A model generated the notes under the pieces. It had not been told where the DNA came from. It saw nothing but the letters and a program-made list of their open reading frames with translations, and searched no databases. This document shows positions 1 to 5,074 of a stretch of DNA of 5,692 bases, one piece after another. Positions within the stretch are counted from its first letter, which is position 1. The number at the start of each line of letters is the position of its first letter. A program made the position numbers and the translations under genes. This DNA comes from Parvularcula sp039198765 (GTDB lineage: Bacteria; Pseudomonadota; Alphaproteobacteria; Caulobacterales; Parvularculaceae): positions 1 to 5,692 of the forward strand of contig JBCCTF010000196.1 in NCBI GenBank assembly GCA_039198765.1, read 5' to 3'.

Positions 1-348
1 GAAGGCAACGAGATCGACGTCGAGATTAGCGATACGAAAATTTCGATCTTCGATTGGGATGTCGGTGACGACTACGAGTTTCCCGCGTCTTTGATCAGTC
101 AGAAAATGGTCCGATATGAGCTGAACGACTTTGTTGATCGTGTCACAGGCTTGGAAGCGGCATGGCAAGAAGAGCACGTGGCTTTCTCCAAAGCTCAAAG
201 GAAGCTGGATCATATCGCGAAAGTAGCGCAGGAAGTTATTCGACGAGCTGAGATAAAAGCATCGTCTTCTGATGACCGCGCAGATAAGCAGCAAGAAGCG
301 ATAAAGGTTCTAAACCGCGTATTGGCAGAACTCGAATTAAGCGATTGA
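1..348 (+). CDS. Hypothetical protein, 3' part (5' end outside window)
   Basis: The reading frame is open from the first base of the window to a TGA at 346-348, so this is the C-terminal 115 residues of a longer protein. A TTG at 91 and an ATG at 106 are in frame, but neither has a convincing ribosome binding site, and the coding sequence upstream reads naturally (acidic, alternating beta-like residues such as IDVEISD and ISIFDWDVGDDYEF). I therefore treat it as a truncated gene rather than a short one. The part shown has a short acidic beta-rich segment (residues 1-30) followed by a long charged helical segment (about 40-115) rich in Ala, Glu, Lys and Gln, likely a coiled coil. No signal peptide, membrane segment or catalytic motif is visible. 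The sequence is more AT-rich than the genes after position 1500. I do not recognise the family, and no function is assigned. Confidence 0.6.
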   Translation, partial: EGNEIDVEISDTKISIFDWDVGDDYEFPASLISQKMVRYELNDFVDRVTGLEAAWQEEHVAFSKAQRKLDHIAKVAQEVIRRAEIKASSSDDRADKQQEAIKVLNRVLAELELSD

Positions 349-369
349 ATGGCCATCTCAATAGAGCGC

Positions 370-394
370 GGCTTCGTCGCGAGCCTTTGTTTTT
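370..394 (+). terminator. Possible rho-independent terminator of the upstream gene
   Basis: About 20 bases after the stop codon at 348, GGCT (370-373) can pair with AGCC (382-385), with one extra G-T pair inside. The run TTTGTTTTT follows at 386-394. A wider pairing of AGAGCG (363-368) with CGCTCT (399-404) could enclose it. The stem is short, so this is only a moderate candidate, but position and T-run fit a terminator for the plus-strand gene ending at 348. Confidence 0.4.
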
Positions 395-488
395 GCCTCG
401 CTCTGGGGGCGTCTCGTCCGACTCATATGGGCGGTCGGGCGCAGGCCCAATCCGGCGCAGCGCTCAACCCCCGATGACGTTGCTAAAT

Positions 489-523
489 TGCTGAACCACT
501 GACCATTCAAAGTGGTTGCAGCA
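489..523. repeat. Imperfect inverted repeat / stem-loop in convergent intergenic region
   Basis: TGCTG plus AACCACT (489-500) pairs with AGTGGTT (511-517) and CAGCA (519-523). This gives 12 base pairs with one bulged G at 518 and a 10-base loop. It lies between two genes that end facing each other (348 and 566). No T-run follows on either strand, so it is not a classic intrinsic terminator. It could stabilise the 3' end of the minus-strand transcript or be a relic of a repeat element. Nothing else recognisable was found in 349-565. Confidence 0.4.
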
Positions 524-565
524 TTGGCGTTTAACGAGGCGGCATGATGCCCACAGCTTCCTGGG

Positions 566-1273
566 CTACCTCCCAAAAAGCTTCGTGAAAAAGCCGCCCT
601 TCTTTTTCTCTGGGTGCATTGCGATGAGCGGCCAGCCCCACTGTTCCGATGCTAGGTAATTGTCGTCAAAGACCGGAAGGCGTTTTCCTAGGAAGGACGT
701 CATCATGCGCTCGCTGAGCCCGTTGATTACGTAGCCCGGAACGATCTCTTGTTCGATGAATACGGTTTTTCCGTCATCGACAACGATCAAGTCTGCCAGA
801 ATCTCTTGGCGTGCTTCGCCGTTTTCGTAGATGTGCGCGATAACACGGTCGTGGTGTCGGCGTTCGTCGATTTTCTCGTCGCGCTGTTCGATGGCCGCCA
901 TCAAAGTGATCTCTCCACCGTCAGCGGTAGCAACAGCATCGATCAGTTCGTCGCTACTGATACAGGTGAAGCACGGGGCACCCGCCGCCCTACTCAGCAG
1001 TTTCGCGCTGTACGCAAGGTCCGCGAGCAGTTCGCTGGGTTCCTCATGGAGATCTGGGAGGTCAGCGACGGCCGGCGTACCCCTTGGCGCGAGAAACGCC
1101 GTTGCGTCCCAGAAATTGGGACCTGGGTCTTTCGGGCCGGAGCCGAAGTCGAGAAGCCAAGCGCTTTGGTCAGGCGCGCCGTAGACGCGCCACTTGCCAC
1201 CACTCATCGCGTCCCGCAGGCCCGCAATGTCCGGCTCGGACGAAAAAGCGGTCACCCCAAGATTGAACCCCAT
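566..1273 (-). CDS. Hypothetical protein, 235 aa, with CxxC
   Basis: I chose the ATG at 1271-1273 because GGTGGAG (1278-1284, read on the minus strand) lies four bases upstream. The frame stays open to a TTG at 1378, but that has no ribosome binding site and would add 35 residues of unremarkable sequence. The protein appears soluble, with no signal peptide or membrane helix. Visible parts are an N-terminal segment rich in aromatic residues and glycine (1-60, with WRVYG and LLDFGSG), a helical region (about 78-97), a CFTC motif (101-104), a charged helix (about 128-145, EQRDEKIDERRH), a beta-like stretch (160-182) and a basic end (KKKGG..KLFGR). The CxxC could bind metal or be redox-active, but a single CxxC is weak evidence. 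The alternative plus-strand frame through this region reads as low-quality sequence. I do not recognise the family. It converges with the gene ending at 348 and diverges from the flagellin-like gene. Confidence 0.7.
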   Translation of the reverse strand: MGFNLGVTAFSSEPDIAGLRDAMSGGKWRVYGAPDQSAWLLDFGSGPKDPGPNFWDATAFLAPRGTPAVADLPDLHEEPSELLADLAYSAKLLSRAAGAPCFTCISSDELIDAVATADGGEITLMAAIEQRDEKIDERRHHDRVIAHIYENGEARQEILADLIVVDDGKTVFIEQEIVPGYVINGLSERMMTSFLGKRLPVFDDNYLASEQWGWPLIAMHPEKKKGGFFTKLFGR

Positions 1274-1378
1274 AAGACTCCACCAAAGATCGTCGGCAGG
1301 AGGGTACAGTGATTTTTCTGCTTGCCTAGAGTGGTTTGGCTTCTGAGCATTCAATCCACGGCATACAAAATTCACCAA

Positions 1379-1522
1379 TAATCGCGGTTAAGCATAACAT
1401 GGGTATACTTTGATAGGCATCATTTTTCTCCGAACTCTCTTAGAAATTTACTTAACATTAGGACCTTGAGTCGAAATCGAAAGCCGGCCGGGGGGCTTCC
1501 ATGGTGGAAGGACAATTGGGGA
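1379..1522 (+). promoter_or_regulatory. Leader and presumed promoter region of the flagellin-like gene
   Basis: This AT-richer stretch between the divergent genes should hold the promoter. TATACT at 1404-1409 looks like a -10 box, but no good -35 box sits 16-18 bases upstream. No clear sigma-54 pattern (GG-N10-GC) or flagellar sigma-28 pattern was found. Near the gene, CTTCCA (1496-1501) and TGGAAG (1505-1510) form a 6-base-pair hairpin with a 3-base loop. The hairpin overlaps the proposed ribosome binding site GGAAGGA (1506-1512). The reading frame of the gene is open upstream to 1382, with a TTG at 1466 as an alternative start. If that start is used, the last 57 bases are coding. Confidence 0.35.
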
Positions 1523-3121
1523 ATGACAGGCCTCCTCGGTGATCTGCAGGCGAAGTCCGCACTGCTCCAAATTCAAACGTCGCGTATTGGCCAGAACCGT
1601 TTCGGCAATGTTGTGGGTGGTGCGCGTGACGCTGGCGCCCCTGCTCCACGCGGTGATGTCTTCTTTTCGGTTTCCAGTGGTGTGAAGACGGAGACCTCTA
1701 TCTTCAGCACGCTGAACGAGAGCCTCGGTAAGGCCCGCGGTTCGGTGGCTTTGGCTCGGGTTGGAACCCAGGGCATCAATAAGGTGCTGGATGGCGCCGA
1801 GAAGATCATTGGTGCGGTGGAAGCTGGTGCACCGGGTTCGGCTTTCAAAGGCGCACTAGAGAGGCTCGAGACGGGCGCCGCCCAGGCGGTGAACCTGGCG
1901 GGGCGTCTGGGAACAAACCTTCTTGTGGAAGGTGAGACGCTCAACGTCACCCTAGGCGTACAGGCTGGCAGCAATGGTTTTGACTTCCGCCAGCAGTCGA
2001 TCACGGCGCTGGGTCTTCAGGCTACGGATGGTGCGCGCGGCGCTGCCACGACCGTGACGGAGACGGTCACCGAAACTGTCGAGGTGAATGTCACGCGTGC
2101 TGATCGCATCAACGAGCGGATCGACAACCTCAACACCCGCGTGACGCGGCTTGATGAGCGTGTGGTTCGCATTGAAGGCCGGATTGATCAGATCTCGGAG
2201 CGTCAGGTGAGCCTCGGCGAGCGAATTACGCGGCTAGAAGGTGTTGAGGATCGCCTGAACACCCGCCTCGAAGATGTTGGCGCGCGACCGACCGATGCCA
2301 CCTCGCAGCGTTTCCTCGATATTGCCACGCGTATTGATGACTTTGCTGATGTGCTGCGTGATCGCGGCAGCACAGGCCTAGCCGACTTTGTCGATGCCGT
2401 TGCTGATCGGTATGCGGAGCGTGCGGGTTTGACCATCTCGCTCGACAAGCTTGATCGACTCGAAAGCCGGTTGGAGCGCGTTGGTGATCGTATCGAAAGC
2501 ACCGGCGAGCGGATCACGCAGCTTGAGACGCGTAAGGAGCAACTGGGTGAGCGCATCACCCAAGTCACAGAGCGCCGCGAGCAAACCGTCGAGCGAATCG
2601 AACGCTTTGAGGAGCGCCTGACCACCCTCAGCGAGGATCGTCTGAACCAAGTCGTGGGTACCCGGACGGAAACGGTTGAGCGTGAAGTGACACGGACGAT
2701 CGAAAGCCCCCTCGCCGGCTCGTTCGGAGATGTGCTCCAAGACCTTTCTGACAAAATCCGGTCAGGCGATACGGACGGTGCCCGTGCGATCGTGGCTGAA
2801 CTTCGCGAGCGCACGGCGAACGTGAACACTCAGCTGGACCAGATCTCTGGCGCGCTTGACCGTCGCAGCGGTTTCTTCAGCGCCCTGACAGATCGCCTCG
2901 AAAGTTCCATCAAATCGAAGATCGAGCCTCTGTCGGAGGAGGACGCAGCGCGCGCCGCTGCCGATGCGGTCTCCAAGAGCGAGCGTACCCAGCGCCTCTT
3001 CAGCAGCGAGGGCGTGCGTCCTGGTATTCTCGAGCTTTTCCAAGGCACTCAGCCTCAAGAGCCTGCTGAAGTGACCCCCGAGGAGACGGACACCTCCGTC
3101 GCCGAAACCGAGGCCGCGTAA
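1523..3121 (+). CDS. Flagellin-like protein with long coiled-coil insertion, 532 aa
   Basis: Numbering is from ATG 1523. The N-terminus follows alphaproteobacterial flagellins: LLQIQT (14-19), QNRF (24-27), then DVFFSV (45-50), where flagellins have LLSLQ, QNRL and NFF. A D1-like helical region follows (about 63-165), with INKVLDGAEKI and TNLL...LNV...ITALGL in the usual order. Thr-rich linkers (178-190 and 381-391) flank an Arg/Glu-rich coiled coil in two parts (about 192-253 and 307-376) with three GERIT repeats; 254-306 looks more globular. Near the end, RPGILELF (499-506) resembles the flagellin C-terminus (PQSILSLF-like), but an acidic 26-residue tail follows. ATG 1523 puts LLQIQ where LLSLQ lies in flagellins and has GGAAGGA ten bases upstream; TTG 1466 would add 19 residues. 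Expected to be exported and to assemble, but this is inference. It could instead be a non-motility fibre, a capping protein or an unrelated coiled-coil protein. Confidence 0.8.
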   Translation: MTGLLGDLQAKSALLQIQTSRIGQNRFGNVVGGARDAGAPAPRGDVFFSVSSGVKTETSIFSTLNESLGKARGSVALARVGTQGINKVLDGAEKIIGAVEAGAPGSAFKGALERLETGAAQAVNLAGRLGTNLLVEGETLNVTLGVQAGSNGFDFRQQSITALGLQATDGARGAATTVTETVTETVEVNVTRADRINERIDNLNTRVTRLDERVVRIEGRIDQISERQVSLGERITRLEGVEDRLNTRLEDVGARPTDATSQRFLDIATRIDDFADVLRDRGSTGLADFVDAVADRYAERAGLTISLDKLDRLESRLERVGDRIESTGERITQLETRKEQLGERITQVTERREQTVERIERFEERLTTLSEDRLNQVVGTRTETVEREVTRTIESPLAGSFGDVLQDLSDKIRSGDTDGARAIVAELRERTANVNTQLDQISGALDRRSGFFSALTDRLESSIKSKIEPLSEEDAARAAADAVSKSERTQRLFSSEGVRPGILELFQGTQPQEPAEVTPEETDTSVAETEAA

Positions 3122-3160
3122 CGGTCTCGCCTGTTCCATTGTCTGCCCCTTGAGACTTGA

Positions 3161-3191
3161 CCCGGAGCCTCTGGCTCCGGGTTTTTTCTTT
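3161..3191 (+). terminator. Strong rho-independent terminator
   Basis: CCCGGAGCC (3161-3169) and GGCTCCGGG (3173-3181) form a perfect 9-base-pair GC-rich stem with a 3-base loop, followed directly by TTTTTTCTTT. It lies 39 bases after the stop of the flagellin-like gene and 74 bases before the egtB start. That makes the flagellin-like gene a separate transcript and means egtB needs its own promoter within roughly 3192-3250, where I see no strong -35/-10 pair. Confidence 0.93.
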
Positions 3192-3265
3192 GTCATCGCG
3201 CCCGGGTTGCTCGCGGCTGCCCAACTGTGCGATGCCTGAGCCCCTGACGAGAGAGGAGTTCCGCT

Positions 3266-4585
3266 ATGGCGGACAACGGGTCAGCGGGTCTTTCTGAGAG
3301 CGACGCGGGTGCTCAGCGCCACCAGCTCTTACAGCGGTTCCTCCGGGTGCGGAGCGCTACGGAGCGGCTGGTCCGTGATCTCGAGCCTGAGGATTTTGTT
3401 CTCCAAGCCATGCCTGACGCAAGTCCCGTGCGTTGGCACCTTGCCCACACAAGCTGGTTTTTCGAGACGTTTGTCCTCGGGGAGCATATTCCTGGCTATG
3501 AAGTTTTTGATCCGCAGTACTGCTTTCTCTTCAACAGCTACTATGAAGCGGTTGGCGAACGTTGGGCTAGGCCCGATCGCGGTCTTCTATCTCGTCCGAC
3601 CGTGCGCGAAATCATGGCCTACCGCGAGGCGATCACTGAGCAGACAGCGGCTCTGTTCGATAGCCTTGGTTCAGAGCAGTGGGACGTTGTTCGCCCGCTG
3701 ATTGAGCTCGGTATCAACCACGAAGAGCAGCACCAAGAGCTTCTGTGTACGGATTTGAAGGCTGCATTCGGTCTTAACCCGGTCTATCCCGTAGCCATGC
3801 CTCTCCCCGCCGACCATGCGATGATGACGGCATCTTCGGGCGCCGCAGCGAACGAGCGTTGGATCACCTTCGAAGGCGGGCTCCATCAGATCGGTGTCGA
3901 GCCCGAGAGCGGCTTCAGCTTCGATAACGAACAGCCTCGGCACAAGGTATGGCTCGAAGACTTCGCGCTCCACGGCACGCCGGTGACGGCAGGCGGGTTC
4001 CTTGATTTTATCGAGGACGGCGGATACGAGACCCCTTCCCTCTGGCTGTCCGATGGTTGGGATTGGGTCCAGCGCGAGACCATCCGTGCACCCCTCTACT
4101 GGCACCAGATCGATGGCGCATGGTTTGAATTCACGCTCCACGGCCTCATCCCGCTTCAACGTGACCGCATCCTCGCGCATATCTCGGCCTACGAAGCGTT
4201 CGCCTATGCCGCCTGGGCCAAAGCGCGTTTACCTTACGAAGGCGAGCTTGAGCTTGCCCTCAGCCAGCTCGACCCCTCCAGCGGCCAATGGCTGGACCCA
4301 GTCGGTTTCATACACCCCCGCCTCGCGGGCCGCGACCAAGGCCTCGGCTCGGCCTACGGCTCGGTCTGGGATTGGACCCAAAGTGCGTATACCGCCTATC
4401 CCGGCTACCGCGCTGCGGAAGGCGCCATCGGCGAGTACAACGGCAAATTCATGTCGTCTCAGCTGGTCCTCAAAGGCGGCAGCTGCGCCACGCCAGCCGG
4501 GCACGTGAGGCCCTCCTACCGCAACTTCTTCCCACCCCATGCGCGCTGGCAATTCACCGGGCTACGCCTCGCCCGCGACGTGTGA
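3266..4585 (+). CDS. egtB: Ergothioneine biosynthesis protein EgtB (hercynine sulfoxide synthase)
   Basis: EgtB is a cytoplasmic non-haem iron enzyme that uses O2 to join a thiol donor to the imidazole of hercynine (N-trimethyl-histidine), giving the sulfoxide precursor of ergothioneine. The 439-residue length fits the family. The N-terminal DinB-like domain (about 20-165) has WHLAH (57-61) and NHEEQHQE (151-158); H61, H152 and H156 are the likely iron ligands. The C-terminal formylglycine-generating-enzyme-like (FGE-sulfatase) domain (about 197-437) carries GSVWDWTQ (365-372), YNGKFM (391-396), VLKGGSC (401-407) and RPSYRNFFPP (415-424). SYY (91-93) matches the tyrosine pair described for the alternative EgtB type from Chloracidobacterium. 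The ATG has GAGGAG (3253-3258) seven bases upstream. The methyltransferase partner egtD is not in the window. A DCC-type redox protein follows 48 bases downstream, probably cotranscribed. Assignment to EgtB is firm; the thiol donor (cysteine or gamma-glutamylcysteine) cannot be read directly. Confidence 0.95.
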   Translation: MADNGSAGLSESDAGAQRHQLLQRFLRVRSATERLVRDLEPEDFVLQAMPDASPVRWHLAHTSWFFETFVLGEHIPGYEVFDPQYCFLFNSYYEAVGERWARPDRGLLSRPTVREIMAYREAITEQTAALFDSLGSEQWDVVRPLIELGINHEEQHQELLCTDLKAAFGLNPVYPVAMPLPADHAMMTASSGAAANERWITFEGGLHQIGVEPESGFSFDNEQPRHKVWLEDFALHGTPVTAGGFLDFIEDGGYETPSLWLSDGWDWVQRETIRAPLYWHQIDGAWFEFTLHGLIPLQRDRILAHISAYEAFAYAAWAKARLPYEGELELALSQLDPSSGQWLDPVGFIHPRLAGRDQGLGSAYGSVWDWTQSAYTAYPGYRAAEGAIGEYNGKFMSSQLVLKGGSCATPAGHVRPSYRNFFPPHARWQFTGLRLARDV

Positions 4586-4633
4586 GCCCAATGCCGCATG
4601 GCATCCGCCCACTTTGCATCGCATATTAGCGAC

Positions 4634-5008
4634 ATGGCTGAAGTCACTGTATTCTTCGATGGGGCCTGCCCCCTCTGCGTCCGAGAGATCGCACTTCTCC
4701 GGCGGCTCGATCGACGAGACCGCCTCGCTTTCGAAGACGTCTCCGACCCCGACGCACCGATTTCGTGCCCCATCGACCGCGGCGAGCTGCTCGCCCGCTT
4801 TCACGCCCGTTTACCCGACGGTGAAATCGTCGACGGTGCACGTGCGTTCACAGAGGCTTATGCACGGCTACCCGCACTAGGCTTCGCAGCGGCGCTGGGC
4901 CGGTTCCCGCCTTCGCGTGCAGCTCTCAATGCGCTGTACACGGTCTTTCTCAAAGTACGCCCCAGCTTGCAGCGCTTTGCGAGGCGCCTCGATACCAAAG
5001 CGTCCTGA
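4634..5008 (+). CDS. DCC family (DUF393) thiol-disulfide oxidoreductase-like protein
   Basis: The 124-residue protein opens with VTVFFDGACPLCVREI, the family hallmark: a first beta strand ending in Asp-Gly, then a CPLC pair (C12, C15) at the start of a helix, as in thioredoxin-like folds. The usual later motif is also present as DGEIVDGARAFTEAY (62-76). The end is basic and helical (RPSLQRFARRLD), and length fits the family. I chose ATG 4634 because members begin just before the first strand. An ATG at 4598 would add 12 unconserved residues, and neither start has a clear ribosome binding site, so translation may depend on readthrough of ribosomes from egtB. The gene is 48 bases behind egtB on the same strand with no terminator between them. 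Family members are proposed to exchange thiols and disulfides, but substrates are largely unknown. A role linked to ergothioneine or its sulfoxide intermediate is inference only. Confidence 0.88.
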   Translation: MAEVTVFFDGACPLCVREIALLRRLDRRDRLAFEDVSDPDAPISCPIDRGELLARFHARLPDGEIVDGARAFTEAYARLPALGFAAALGRFPPSRAALNALYTVFLKVRPSLQRFARRLDTKAS

Positions 5009-5018
5009 CCTTCCCCCG

Positions 5019-5037
5019 TGACCGCGTCGGTCATTTG
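5019..5037 (+). terminator. Weak terminator-like hairpin after the DCC gene
   Basis: TGACCG (5019-5024) and CGGTCA (5028-5033) form a 6-base-pair stem with a 3-base loop, followed only by TTTGT. It lies 10 bases after the stop codon at 5008. The short T-run makes termination doubtful. The same dyad could instead be an operator or part of the glpK leader. Confidence 0.35.
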
Positions 5038-5038
5038 T

Positions 5039-5069
5039 GACAGAAGCTGTCCTCAAAAATTGGAGGACA
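5039..5069 (+). promoter_or_regulatory. glpK leader with ribosome binding site inside a hairpin
   Basis: TGTCCTC (5048-5054) pairs perfectly with GAGGACA (5063-5069) across an 8-base loop. The right arm contains most of GGAGG (5062-5066), the glpK ribosome binding site, 8 bases before the ATG. The left arm overlaps a second dyad, GACAG (5039-5043) with CTGTC (5047-5051), so the two stems cannot form together. This arrangement could control translation of glpK. Such short stems also arise by chance, and no known riboswitch class was recognised. Confidence 0.4.
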
Positions 5070-5074
5070 CCCCT

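Noticed and set aside
462..535. Possible integron attC site (GCTCAAC at 462-468, GTTTAAC near 529-535, with a bulged stem between)
   Set aside because: The outer boxes do not complement each other, since no GTTRRRY partner sits at the correct end. The flanking genes are convergent rather than arranged as cassettes.
358..576. Minus-strand 72-codon frame in the convergent intergenic region
   Set aside because: It has no convincing ribosome binding site or protein-like composition and crosses the stem-loop at 489-523. It also overlaps the end of the preceding minus-strand gene.
749..1312. Plus-strand 187-codon reading frame opposite the minus-strand hypothetical gene
   Set aside because: The product has a biased, low-complexity make-up (many Arg, Val and Ser) and no ribosome binding site. 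The minus-strand frame through the same bases reads as a normal protein with a good start.
1466..1522. TTG 1466 as start of the flagellin-like gene
   Set aside because: Its AGGA is only two bases upstream, and the 19 extra residues (with PWWKDNWG) have no counterpart in flagellins. ATG 1523 gives the family spacing and a better-placed ribosome binding site. It is kept as an alternative.
2203..2829. Minus-strand 208-codon frame inside the flagellin-like gene
   Set aside because: The product is almost only Ser, Arg and Val, which is the reverse complement of the Arg/Glu-rich coiled-coil codons. It is an antisense shadow.
3207..3235. TTGCTC...CGATGC as an egtB promoter
   Set aside because: The spacing is right, but the -10 half matches the consensus poorly, so it cannot be distinguished from chance.
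3671..4180. Minus-strand 169-codon frame inside egtB
   Set aside because: egtB is certain from its motifs along this whole stretch. The antisense frame has no recognisable domain and no ribosome binding site.
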